From Chara braunii (Eukaryota; Streptophyta; Charophyceae; Charales; Characeae): 20,527 nt of DNA. This document shows, piece by piece, positions 6,684 through 17,199 of the stretch. Numbering within the stretch: the stretch's first letter is position 1; every line of letters begins with the position of its first letter. A program made the translations under genes and the position numbers. Location: assembly GCA_003427395.1 (NCBI GenBank), contig BFEA01000058.1:937778-958304 (forward strand). The letters run 5' to 3'. The notes beneath the pieces were generated by a model that was not told the DNA's origin, ran no database searches, and worked only from the letters and a program-made list of their open reading frames with translations.

Positions 6684-7740
6684 ATGAGCAGTGTACAGCT
6701 GACCTGCTGTAGCAGGTATCACACCTGCTGGTGGGTGAAGCTCCCGCATGTTCCCTCGGTGGAGGCTTGGGCACGGATGTGGCTGCTACGTGGTTCCCCG
6801 TAATACTATAATGACCAGAAAAAAGGCCTGAAAGGCTGTCCTGTTCGGATTCGACAGGCAATTGAATTGGTTGGGCTTTAAAGAATCAGCCTGGCCGGTG
6901 AAATTGGGAGAGGTAGCTATGCTTTAGCAGTGGTAGGTGGATAATGAAAGGTGAAATTGAGAGAAGAATATAGCTTAGTGTTAAAAAAATAAAAATAAAA
7001 AAGAAGAAGAAGAAGAAGAAAAAGAAGAAGAAGCTGGCTTCTGATGCTACCGGCTGGCCCCTGGCCGGTATTGCCCACCTGCTGTAGCAGGTATCGCACC
7101 TGCTGGTGGATGAAGCTCCCCGATGTTCCCTCATTGGGGGCTTGACCACGTGTGTGGCTGCTACGGGGTTCCCCCTAATACTCTAATGACAATAAAAAAA
7201 AGCCTGAAAGGCCGTCCTGTCCAGATTGGACGGGTCATTGAATTGGTTGGGCTTCAAATAATTAGCCTTTTAAAAAAATGAAAAAAATGAAAAACGATAG
7301 AGAGGTAGCTGCGCTTGCAGTAGTGGTAGGTAGATAGTGAAAGGTGAAATTGAGAGAAGAATATAGCCTAGTTTGTGAAAAAGAAAGACAAAAAAAAAAA
7401 AAAAGATATGAAGAGGCTCGGTCCTGATGGTAGCGGCTGACCCCTGGCCGGTATTGCCCACCTGCTGTAGCAGGTATCGCACCTGCTCGTGGGTGCAGCT
7501 CCCACACGTTCCCTTGTTAGAGGCTTGACCACGGATTGGGCTGCTATGGGGCTATAATGACAATGGAAAAGGCCTGAAAGGCCGTCCCATCCAGATTTAA
7601 CAGGTAATTGAATTGGTTGGGCGTCAAAGAACTACCTTAAAGTTCGTAAAAAATACCAAAAAAAAGGGGGGGAAAGATAGAGAGGTAGCTATGCTTGCAG
7701 TAGTGGGAGGTAGATAGTGAAAGGTGAAATTGAGAGAAGG

Positions 7741-8243
7741 CACCATTTGGCCATGGGACTGGAGGGCACTGCTAATGGGCCGATTGGCCACAGTGCCCAG
7801 ACGACCCCCTGACAGGAAACCTCTTCCAGTTTGGCAGACGAACTATTCTCTGGGTGATTTGGTGGAGTAGATGCATACAAGAAATCGAGGGTGCATGGGT
7901 AGAGGAGGGGGAGGTAACAGAGGTGGTTAGGCAATTGATACAAGCAGAGATTACAAATCAATGGCAGGCAGCCAGACAGCGAATGAGCTTTGTGCACTCC
8001 AGAAAGGACATTGCTAAGATTATCACACGTTTCTGTGAAGAATGGCTGGGGGGAGATTCTGAAGGGGGGGATGGATGGCGGGCGTTTTCTGGTCAGGTGA
8101 TAAGCCCCGCAGAGAGGGAGCGGAGGCAGGGGGAGAAACCCAGAGGAAGGGGAGGGGATAGGGATCTGTCGGGCGGGGGGTGTCGAAGAAGGCTGAGAGA
8201 GGGAGAGGGGGGGTTGGGGAGAAAGGGGGGAAGAGGGGGCTAA
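7741..8243 (+). pseudogene. LINE ORF2 C-terminal fragment (second copy)
   Basis: The frame through 7854-8243 gives TILWVIWWSRC, then ITNQWQAARQRMSFVHSRKD and FCEEWLGGD. These align with the C-terminal end of the large LINE's ORF2 (REQWERVKSRIQLLHSPKD, SLSWLGGE), which lies after the zf-RVT. A TAA at about 7773 interrupts the upstream frame. The last 40 codons are Gly/Arg-rich low complexity, as in the large LINE. It abuts the array unit tail at 7740, so it is a 5'-truncated or recombined copy. Confidence 0.8.
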
Positions 8244-8394
8244 GGGGTAGGGTTGTTGGGTCCAGGTAGTGGATGTTCGATCCTCTTCAAGTGCGTCCGT
8301 GTTGTGTCCCGGCAACGGTGTGTGGAAGCAAACCAGTGGTCTGAGTCGCCAATGCTTTTCTTTTCTTTTTTTTTCTTTTCTTTTTTTTAACCCG
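8244..8394 (+). other. 3' UTR-like sequence and pyrimidine tract before the LINE
   Basis: About 110 bases of non-coding sequence follow the fragment's stop, then a CTTTTCTTTT-type tract (8357-8388). The tract may mark the 3' end of the older copy or the insertion point of the large LINE. The 24-nt tail hairpin found elsewhere is not visible here. Confidence 0.4.
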
Positions 8395-8448
8395 AGAGAA
8401 TGCTAGGGGTGCTGGTAAGAGTCAATACGAAATCCAGGAGAGTAGCCA

Positions 8449-11400
8449 ATGTCTTCGGACTGCACAGGAGCTCCCCTGGCCCAATCAGGGATGCATGTGG
8501 ATCAACACCAGTGGCCACTCCTGAATGGCCAGACCCATAAAACACCCACACAGGAATCTGCGCCGACCAAGGAGGGCTTGGGGGGAAAGGACTCATCGCA
8601 GGAAGGAACCTCCCCGCACACAGATCTGGTCATGGAGACAGCAGGTGGGGATGAAGGAGTTGGAAGTGTCAACGATGGCGAGGTTCTGACCAAAGAGGAA
8701 ACAAAGACAGAAGGACCAAACCGGATCAGACCCCCGCAAGGGCCCGAGCGACAGACTCAGAAAAGACGAAGGACTCATGGGCGCAAAGGGTTAGGAACAC
8801 AATTCAGGAAAAATCTCTCACTGTCAAGCGGGCCACACCAGGAGACTGCCAAGGAGAGACCGAGATGCTAAATATCCCGCAATCTGTCGTCGGCCAGGGT
8901 GTATTTCCTCACCCTGTTTCTCCTCCCCTCGGAAAATCAGGTGATTGACCAAGGAGGGAGGAAAACCATGGTGAAGACATACCCCGCAGACAAGTTGGAG
9001 TCAAGAGATAAGGCATATATTAAGCACACAAGTAACTGGATGTTCCATGGGGAGGTCGCGCAGAAATCAGTCAACGACAAGATAAGATGGATCTGTAAAC
9101 AACTGGAAGGATTGAAAGGAAGCGCAGAGGCGGTGCAGGAGTTCTTCTTAATCCAACCCCTCTCCTCAAATGTCTTCACAGTACTCAGCCTCTTCACCCA
9201 GGATAAGCAAACGATGGACGCATGGAGGAAAATCAGGTGGGAAAGATCGGACGTACGCATATACCCATGGCAACCAAAGAAGCTGACCCCGGAGGAAAAA
9301 AGAGAACAACTCATGAAGGACTTCTTCTGGGTGGAGCTGAGGCACATCCCGGTGGAGGTACAGGCCGCTTTCGTCTACGACCTAGGTCAAACATATAAGA
9401 TCGTAGATTTCATCGAACCCCTCCCCTCCTACGTGGCTAAGAGAGACGACTACATGATGCTGGCCTTGGACTTCCCCAAAGACCAGCCCTTCTCAATGGA
9501 CAACATCATCCCTTTCAGGATGGGGGGGGAAACCTACCAAATCCACACCGCGCACAAGTTTAGGCCCTGGTGCTTCAAGTGCAGGGCATATGGGCACTTG
9601 AGCACGGAATCGGCCTACCCTCGACACCCCAATAAAAGGAGCCCAGCAGCGGGCCGCCTCCAGCGGGACCAACACAGACCCAACAGGTGGCACACAGTGG
9701 ACTCGGGTCACGAGGGGTGGGTTTACCTTGAAGACCGGGACTCCAAAGGCCAGATGAAAGGATGGGTGTGGGAAGGCAGAGGCGACATATGCTGGGCCAC
9801 CAGATCGCCCAATGACTGGGCCCCACCTTCTCCGAAGAAGCCGAAGAGGACAGAAAAGGCCCCCGCCCCCGCGCAAGACCCGGTGGCAAAGCCTCCACAA
9901 CAGGGGCGGCTCCCTTCCACCCCAGAAAAAACAAACAGCCCGGCGCCTCATCCAATAACGAGTTACAACCAAAACCGGGCCACGGTCCTTCGGATGTAGG
10001 ATACCTGCCTGCAGATGTCCATCCGACAGAACGACCCACAGGCGTGAGTGAGCAGCTGGAATGGAGGCCCAGGGCTAAGGACACAGAGGAGCCACGCTCG
10101 CTGCAGGCTGCGGAAGACCCTGGTCCGCCAAAAACCGCATCTGTCGCCCCAGCGCCCCCGGAAGGGGGACAAGGAAAACGCAGTGAAACCACAACAGACA
10201 CCCACAAGAAAAAGGACTGCTTCGAGGACGCCTTCGGACCCGCGCCAATGGACGTGGAGCCATTTCCCGAGGCCCCTTCTCCCCCTCCCCCCCCACCAGC
10301 TCCTCCGGACGTAGAGATGACGGACGTCCACGCACAACAGGAGAACAGATCGCCGGAGCTTGGTTTGCAGGCGGTGGCGGATTGGCTGATGGATAGCCTC
10401 CACGCCAAATACAAACAGGGCAATGACGATTTCTGGGACGGCATGTACAGGGCGCTGATCCCAATGCTGGAAAGTAGTGACAGCCTTCAAAAAGCACTGC
10501 TGCAGGGCCTCCCTGCGGGAGCAGACTGGCAGATCATATGCCAGAAACTACTCTGCATCGTCCTTAACCGCTTCCAACCCCCACCTGCAGAGCACGTACC
10601 GGGGCCTCAACAGGAAGATCATAACCAACCCCAACCCCCGTCAGCACAGCAAGGAGTAAGGCCGGAACAAGAAGCCAAGGAAGAGCTGGTCAACACGAGG
10701 CAGGAACCCCTCCCTTCGGACGAACGAGGGTGCATATTTCAAGAGGGGGGGACAAGGCACCAGGAAACGATACAAGGGAGGACACTCGAAGACGATCCAA
10801 AGGGCGTGCTACAGGGGGAAGAAGTGGCAACGGTAGAGGGCGCGCACCCACAGGCGCCCCGGGCAGACATGCAATCGACACAGGGACGGGCAACCACGGA
10901 TCAGGCTGAGTCGAGTGCCTCGGAGGGCCTGTGTCTAGCACTGCCAGCCTGGACAAAGGCCCCCAACCAGAACCCCCCAACTCATGTCCCCTGTCCCTGC
11001 CCCTCCCCCAAACCCCCAGAGGACGAACTCACCAGCAAGAGACAAAAAATGGTCCATCTTCTGGAAAAATCGCCCTCTGACAGACCGCCTTCGAATAAAG
11101 GCGTCGTGTCTTTGTCGGTAAGGAAAAAAGCAGGGGGCTGGGAACTCGGTCTGACAGCTCCCCCAGGAGCAACACACGGCGAGGTCACTATGAGGGGGCG
11201 CTCCAGCAAGAGACAAAAAATGGTCCATCTTCTGGAAAAATCACCCCCTGACGGACCACCTTCGAATAAAGGCATCGTTTTTTTGCCGGTAAGGAAAAAA
11301 GCAGGGGGCTGGGAACTCGGTCTGACAGCTCCCCCAGGAGCAACACACGGCGAGGTCACTATGAGGGGGCGCTCCTCCTACTTTCTCTCCCTCACGTCTT

Positions 11401-11710
11401 GGGCAGAGGTTCTGACATGGAGGAAAGCGGAAATAACGCAGCTCGTGCAAGATCAGCTTCCAGAGGAAGCCACCGCAGCCCTCGTCATAGTATACGGCCA
11501 ACACAGGCTAGCGTCCAAGGACATCTTCTTGCTATACAACCACAAACCCTCAGAGGGTCTGCTTGGTTTGACCATGACGCCCTCATGAAGCAACTTCTAA
11601 AAGTTAAAGCAGGGGATCTGTGGTCGGCCACAGAGATCACCTCCTTCGTGGTGAAGCTACTCAGAAACGGTACCCTGCAAAATGGCAGTACGCTGGACAC
11701 TGAGACGTGA
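8449..11710 (+). pseudogene. LINE ORF1 (RNA-binding, DUF4283-like + zinc knuckle), frameshifted
   Basis: ORF1 proteins bind element RNA. The ATG at 8449 opens a polar N-terminus that stops at 8871. The frame moves near 8830-8940 and the core runs from about 8942: SNWMFHGEVAQKSVNDKIRW, FFWVELRHIPVEVQ, a layout like plant DUF4283, then a knuckle CFKCRAYGHLSTES at 9571-9612. The fourth ligand is Ser (TCG, 9610-9612) instead of Cys. A further frame change near 9840 leads into more than 550 codons of Pro/Gln/Glu-rich, probably disordered sequence with a 57-codon tandem duplication. Another near 11555 leads to the final segment (WFDHDALMKQLLKVKAGDL) and the TGA at 11708. About 1,085 codons in all is unusually long for a LINE ORF1. 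Family assignment of the core is by motif layout only. Confidence 0.75.
11032..11373 (+). repeat. 171-bp (57-codon) tandem duplication within ORF1
   Basis: 11032-11202 and 11203-11373 are near-identical, with about eight substitutions. The period is exactly 171 bases, so the frame is kept. The unit encodes SKRQKMVHLLEKSP ... VRKKAGGWELGLTAPPGATH, a basic segment. The duplication is in phase with coding, which suggests it was tolerated while ORF1 was functional. Confidence 0.95.
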
Positions 11711-11720
11711 CTTCCAAAGT

Positions 11721-11740
11721 AAAAAAAAAAAAAAAAAAAA
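11721..11740 (+). other. 20-A homopolymer between ORF1 and ORF2
   Basis: Exactly 20 A lie 11 bases after the ORF1 stop and 30 bases before the ORF2 ATG. It may be an inter-ORF A tract of the family or the scar of a poly(A) tail. Confidence 0.8.
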
Positions 11741-11769
11741 CACTATAATGAGAAAGGAAGCCCAGCACA

Positions 11770-14700
11770 ATGATGAATACAGTGGAAGCACTATCCGGCA
11801 GAGACAAGGCCTGGAACGTCTGCAAACGACAAGCCGATATTGACCTGCGCTCGCTAAACGTTAATGGACTGGCCTCAACGAAGCAGTCCAATAGACAAGC
11901 AATCGTGGACCAACTTCAAGGGGTGCATGGCAGAAAATGGCCGGATGTAGTGTGCTTACAGGAAACCCACCTCAGGGACATCCCAGACCACAACCACATA
12001 CACAAAATGGTTTGGCCCCACCAAGCTTTCAGGGTCCACGCCCTCAGGCCGGGGAGCGCAGGAGTCGCCATATGGCTCCCCCCTGACTCGCGGGTGGACA
12101 TGCTGAAGTGGGCGGCGGATCAGGAGGAAGGCAGGTGAGTGTACTTATTGGCCATGTTGGAGATTGAAGTGGTATGTATATTGAATATATACGCACCCAA
12201 CGATCCTGCTCAGCGCCAGCACTTCTTAGGGTCCCTAAACGCAAAACTCCCAGCGGGCATCCCGGTGATCCTTGCAGGCGATTTTAACGCGGCCCCTGAT
12301 CGGATTTTGGACAGATGAAAAATCGCCACACTGTGTCCCGCATACATACAAAATGATGAAAGAATCATCGTGGAACTTACACAATCCCTCAATTTCTTCG
12401 ACACCTTTAGAAGACTGTTCTCGGCCAACTGTAGATTCACATGCTTTCGAAAGAGTGGCACAGAAAAATCAACAAGGTTCCGAATCGATTTAATCCTGAT
12501 TTAAGAAGAAATACAAGGAGCCCTTCAATTAGCAGAGATCTTCCCGCGTAGCCCGTTCCCGGGTCTGGATCATGCAATGTGCGCCGTTATCCTTTCGTTC
12601 CGGAAGAAACCGGACCAGGGCAGGGGCTTTTACAAACTCAACACCTCACTCCTACCCATTGACCGCTTCCAAGCATACCTCAAAGATGTCTGGTCCTTCT
12701 GGCGGGAACAGAAGGACCGGATCGACGACCAAATCGTGTGGTTCAACAACGGTCTGGCATTCCTGGGCCGCAAGTGCAACGAATACTCAAAACTCCTGGC
12801 AAGCAAACGTCACGCCGAGGAGGTGAACCTGCAACACCAATTGCAACAGTTGCAACAACAGGAGGAAGACTTAGCAAGCACAACACGCACAACACACCAA
12901 ACTGAATTGATCAATAACATCCAAAACCTAGAAGCCCGCTTGCAAGGACACATGGAGAACCGATGGCAGGGCGCGAATCCGGGAGAAACTCTCAAGGCTC
13001 ACCACGGAAGGAGCAATAGATGCACGGTTTTTCGCGATGGCCAGGGCGGATGCGGGGAGATCAGTGGTCGAGGCCCTGGAAGACCCTAGATGCAACCAAG
13101 CCCCCCTGCACACTTCAACGGCAGCCTGCACCAGAATAGCGAGGGACTTTTACCAGGACCTCTTTACCTCCGAATGCGGCAACACACCAAACGCACACCG
13201 ACTGCAAGAAATAGAGGTTTTTCTCCGCCCGTTGGACAAAACCCTGACCGAACATCAAAGACAAACCTTGGAAGAACCTTTATCCAAAGAAGAAATATGG
13301 ATAGCATTACAGCAAATGGACGACGAAAAGACTCCCGGAATAGATGGCCTGCCCAAAGAATTATGGGCAGTAATGTGGCCATTCATCGCTCAAGACCTCA
13401 TGGACTTCTTCCGGGCAGTTTGGGCTTCGGGCCAGACTGGGGAATTTGTCAGTCAGGGGGTCCTTACGCTCCTATACAAGAAAGGGGAAAGGACCAACAT
13501 TAGAAATTACAGACCCATTACCCTTCTTACTGTCGTCTACAAGCTGTTGGCAAAAGCCCTTGCCAACCGAATGACATCAGTTATGCCCATCATTATACAC
13601 CCGGACCAAACCGGCTTCATCCAAGGGAGGAACATCCAGGACAACGTTCTCCTGGTCAACGAAATAATTAAGTTATCAAGGCAGTCGAGAAACAATGCAG
13701 CAATTATCTTCATCGACTTTGAAAAAGCATATGATCACGTGGACTGACTGTTTCTTGACAAATGCCTGGAGAAACTCAACTTCGGATTGAACTTCAGGCG
13801 TTGGGTGAGGATCCTTCACACGAATGCAACGACTAGGGTCACGGTGAACGGTAACCTGGCCCCGCCCTTTAAGCTTTAACGGTCAGTAAGGCAAGGCAAC
13901 CCCCTGGCCCCATACTTATTTGTCATTGTGATGGCGGCGCTGGCAGCCAACCTAAGGAGGCACGGGAGCATTAAAAGAATACAAATATCGTCAATACCAC
14001 AGGAGGCAATTCCGGTCTGCTCTTTGTTCGCAGACGACCTCACTGTTATGACAAATGCCTCCCACGAAGTAATGGCTGAAGTCCAACACATGATGGACCG
14101 CTTCTGCAGGTTGGCAGACATGCGGGTCAACTGGGGCAACAAAACCCGAAGTTGGTGGATACACCACCAGGGGGTGAGACCCCCAGAAGAACCCAGAATT
14201 AAATGGTTACCAAAGGAAGCCCCAATCAGGGTGTTGGGGGTGCTCATGTCAGCAGAAGAAAGACCCGCCACTAATAATGAATGGATCTCGGGCCCGCCTC
14301 GAGAAAAGATGACACAATGGAAGAACAAACACACCTCACTGATAGGGCGCGCGCTAATAATTAATAATGTGATTCTTGCCTCCCTGTGGTACAAGAAGTC
14401 TGCCATCTGGGCCTTAGATAAGGGCACCCTGCGCCCCCTGCAGCAACAGGTCGCAGCCTTCCTGTGGAGGGGAGACCACGAGGAGCATAACGCGATCAGC
14501 AGAGTAGCTTGGCGTTCTTTAATTCAACCTAAAGCAAGCGGAGGCCTGGGCATATTAGATCCAGCGTTGCAAACGAAGGCACTAGCGCTGCAGTGGCTAA
14601 AACGGCTGTTTTTCGGTCAAGACACCCCATGGAAAGGGCTAGCCCTAGAACAGATCGCCCGCCTTGCACCGCAGACAGGGGAAGGGAAAGACCCGTTGAT

Positions 14701-16308
14701 GTGGCTGGAAAATAGGGGATGGCCCATCCCCAAAAGGACCGTGCAACAACAGCACTGTCATTCCCCTCCCACTCCAGCTAGACAAGCAGCAAGGGCTGAC
14801 CTGCGCAACGACCCGTTCTGGCCGGACCTCCTAAAAACGTGGAGAAGTCTGCCCCTGCCGGATAAGACCCCACCAGAGAGATGGAAAGAGGTGGTACGGC
14901 AACCGCTCTTTGGGAATATATGGATAACTGATCCAAGAGGGCAAACCCTCCATTGCATGGACACCTCATGGCTTGGTTGGGTAAGGCGGGGGGTAACTAG
15001 GATAGGAGATATATGGGACAAGGATCAAAGAAACTGGATCGACCCGGTTAAGCTGAGAGAGGGACTGCGCTACTGTCATCGGCCGGAGGACGCTTTGGAC
15101 ACCTTAGCTGACATGATCCCCTTGGCCTGGTGGAGAATCTTAAGGAAAGGCCCGACCCTCCAGAAATCAGACAGGGTGGCGGTGAGGGATCGCCCAAGCC
15201 TGGTGGGCAACATAGTGCACTGTGATCCAGACGGATCGGTAAGGGTCGACCTCATCCAAATAGGATGGAACAACATTCTCCAAAGAACTCCCCCAAAAGA
15301 GACAATTCTGTGCCAGAAAGAAGACCTCTTCAGAATCAGAGTTCTCCAAGAAAACGGACAAAGCACCGCCTACTGCCCCCAAACCCCAATCCACCAGCTC
15401 GCCCTGGACCCCTTGGAATGGACATGGACAACAGCTGCAGGGAAGGGCAGAAAGGTCACAAGATCGTTTTACGGCCTCACAGTTAAATCGACCTATAGAC
15501 TCCTTAGGCCGAGAATAAACCTTCGGGATCGGGTGGAGGCACGCTGAATGGACCACCTGAATATCGACAAGAATAAACTTAGGGGAATAAAATGGTTCAG
15601 GCTGGTCAAGGAAAACCAGCAAAATTTGCCTCACTGCAATGGCAGATAGAACACCGCTGCCTGCCGACAAACGATTGGATAATAGACAGGACGAACCTGG
15701 AACAGTGGGGGCAAGCCGTCCCCTGGTGTAGGTTTTGCACCGACGCGTTCCCTTCCAAGAAGATACCTGAAACAATAGAACACATCTTTCTCCAATGCCC
15801 AGGAGCTGTGTGGTTGTGGAGATGGTGGGATAGAATCTGGGACCAACTAGAGACCCAGATCCGATGGCCTTGGGGTTGGAAGGCCTTGCTGTGCGAAGTC
15901 CTTCCCACTTACGAAATGGAAAGAGCTAGGCTGGATGGCCCGGAGTTCACGGAAAGTATTCTACAGCAGATCCAAACTGAAATAAGAGAACAATGGGAAA
16001 GAGTCAAGTCACGAATCCAGCTACTACACTCACCCAAAGACATTTTACAGAAAATCAAGGAGTTCAGCCTGAGCTGGCTTGGTGGGGAAAAGGGGGGGAG
16101 GATCGGGAAAGTTGAATGGAATGGGGGACAAGGTGACCGAGGGGAGGGACAAGGGGGGGAAGGCATGGCGAGGGACTACCGGCTCCTGTTTCATGAGTGG
16201 ACCAAGATTGATCCCGCAATTCCCTTGAGACCCGCCCTCGANTTCCCCGACCCCTTCCCCCCTCCCTCCAACTGTGTGGTAGGTCTGGATTGGTATGGGA
16301 GAGAGTGA
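11770..16308 (+). pseudogene. LINE ORF2: APE endonuclease - reverse transcriptase - zf-RVT, inactivated
   Basis: The product nicks target DNA and copies element RNA at the nick. From the ATG at 11770, the endonuclease shows LRSLNVNGL, DVVCLQETHL, LNIYAPN, LAGDFNAAPD and GLDHAM (about codons 30-270). A Gln-rich coiled-coil-like stretch follows (LQHQLQQLQQQEED). RT motifs are NYRPITLL, DQTGFIQGRN, IIFIDFEKAYDHVD, RSVRQGNPLAPYLF, catalytic FADD (14027-14038) and IRVLGVLM. The zf-RVT has CRFC (15727-15738) and HIFLQC (15781-15798). Roughly 1,510 codons, normal for plant L1-type ORF2. Breaks: in-frame stops at 12136 (TGA), 12316 (TGA), 12502 (TAA), 13745 (TGA) and 13877 (TAA); a frameshift near 12955 (the old frame ends at TAG 13087); another near 15545-15625 (TGA 15545). 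One N at 16242. Stop at 16306. All catalytic motifs survive, so decay is fairly recent. Confidence 0.92.
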
Positions 16309-16650
16309 GAAACCAGCTTTACTGTCGCAGATTCCTGGCGCCCGCTTCAGGGTGAAGAGGTTTCCCCCTCCCCTCAGAAGAAGTCTGTCTAGCCAATCCT
16401 TTGGAGAACAAACCTGCACAGTCAATCCTCTGGGATCCAGAGCAATCAATGCTGGCAGGCTTCTCCTTTGTTCTGCTTATATTCATCATTACTGTATATG
16501 GGACGCTGGACCCGCTTTCCAGCAGATGCTGCTCCCCACCAATAGATGGAGCCTCTCCCCGGATGCTAGTGGTGCCTGCTCGTATCAGCACCACTAACAT
16601 TCCAGGGGGCGTTTTTTCTCAAAAAAATATAATAACAATAAAATTGTTTA
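16309..16650 (+). other. LINE 3' UTR with two hairpins
   Basis: 16500-16523 is the 24-nt module GGGACGC + stem GCTGGA / TCCAGC with loop CCCGCTT, shared with other retroelement tails in the window. 16567-16575 (TAGTGGTGC) and 16588-16596 (GCACCACTA) form a perfect 9-bp stem with a 12-base loop. The end is A-rich, with ATAATAACAATAAAA at about 16629-16643, similar to CTATAATGACAATAAAA in the array units. In several LINEs a 3' stem-loop is the RT recognition site; the same role here is inference. Confidence 0.7.
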
Positions 16651-16739
16651 ATTAGCGTATTAGGATTAATGAGTAATTAGGAGATACTAAGTTTAGTAGT
16701 GCTAGATTCGAATTTTTTTCTGAATTGCATCTGCTTTCA

Positions 16740-16932
16740 AATAAGTAGTTAGTGGCAGCTAGGGTTTGAGCAACGTTGCCTGATTTCTTGGCTGCAGTCG
16801 GGGATGGGATTGGTCGGGAGTTCTTTTCCCAGCCCTGTATGGCTGCGGTTTATATGTAAGGGACGCCAGACCCGTTTTCCGGCATATAATGGAATGGTGT
16901 CTTCTTCCTTTGAAAAAAAAAAAAAAAAAAAA
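16740..16932 (+). mobile_element. Hairpin-tailed short retroelement with poly(A)
   Basis: It carries CTAGGGTTTGAGCAACG, then GTCGGGGATGGGATTGG, the hairpin module at 16860-16883 and a 21-base A tail (16912-16932). The 3' 100 bases match the minus-strand element at 17262-18470 and the one at about 6400-6511. The 5' end is uncertain. No ORF and no clear pol III boxes. It is probably SINE-like or a 5'-truncated copy of a longer family. Confidence 0.65.
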
Positions 16933-17050
16933 TCAGAGAAAAAAAGAAAAGAAATTATTTACCACATTTAACTAGGCTACCGCCTGGGCCGGCCGGGTCA
17001 CCCTCTTTTCCTGGGCGGCCCGGCCATGCAAGGACCAGGGGAGGTCCCAT

Positions 17051-17108
<58 letters not shown>

Positions 17109-17199
17109 AAAAAATCCAAAAAAAAACTATGTTATGAAGAAAACTAAATTCTTTACCAAATTTAAAATAAAATTTTAAAATTTTAAATTAAAAAATCTT

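Larger units (their letters stand above)
4878..7740 (+). repeat. Tandem array of about 375-bp units (five copies, nested insertions)
   Basis: The marker ACCTGCTGTAGCAGGTA occurs at about 4893, 5241, 6702, 7077 and 7460; neighbouring uninterrupted copies are 348-383 bp apart. Each unit has, in order: the CCCACC...GGTGGG hairpin module; GCTCCC.CATGTTCCCTC; TTGACCACGGATGTGGCTGC; a tail-like CTATAATGACAATAAAAAAG; GCCTGAAAGGCCGTCCTGTC; ATTGGTTGGGCTTCAAAGAA; an A-rich stretch; and AGAGGTAGCTATGCTTGCAG followed by GTGAAATTGAGAGAAG. The 5241-6702 gap is explained by two inserted TIR elements (5422-5701, 5941-6683). The A-rich parts end in (GAA)n at several units. The array stops at 7740 where a LINE fragment begins. 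No ORF; function unknown. Confidence 0.9.
8395..16650 (+). mobile_element. Near full-length L1-type non-LTR retrotransposon, inactive
   Basis: Order: short 5' leader, ORF1 (8449-11710), 20-A tract, ORF2 with APE endonuclease, reverse transcriptase and zf-RVT (11770-16308), 3' UTR with hairpins, and an A-rich end near 16615-16645 (ATAATAACAATAAAA). Total is about 8.2 kb, long for the class because of ORF1. No target duplication was found by eye, so both ends are approximate. Frameshifts and stops in both ORFs show it cannot move by itself. Older fragments of related elements lie at 1631-2215, 2955-3314 and 7741-8243. Confidence 0.85.

Noticed and set aside
4878-7740. CRISPR-like or prokaryotic repeat array
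   Set aside because: The units are about 375 bp, diverged and poly(A)-containing, without spacers of uniform length.
7854-8243. Independent small gene
   Set aside because: Its protein aligns with the C-terminal end of LINE ORF2.
8270-8290. GTTCGATCC as a tRNA B box
   Set aside because: No A box at the right distance and no cloverleaf can be drawn.
9575-10497. Long minus-strand ORFs (up to 289 codons) opposite ORF1
   Set aside because: They mirror GC-rich coding sequence on the plus strand; composition is biased and no motif is present.
11770-13927. TGA read as tryptophan (alternative code)
   Set aside because: TGG is used throughout, TAA stops also interrupt the frame, and frameshifts show ordinary pseudogene decay.
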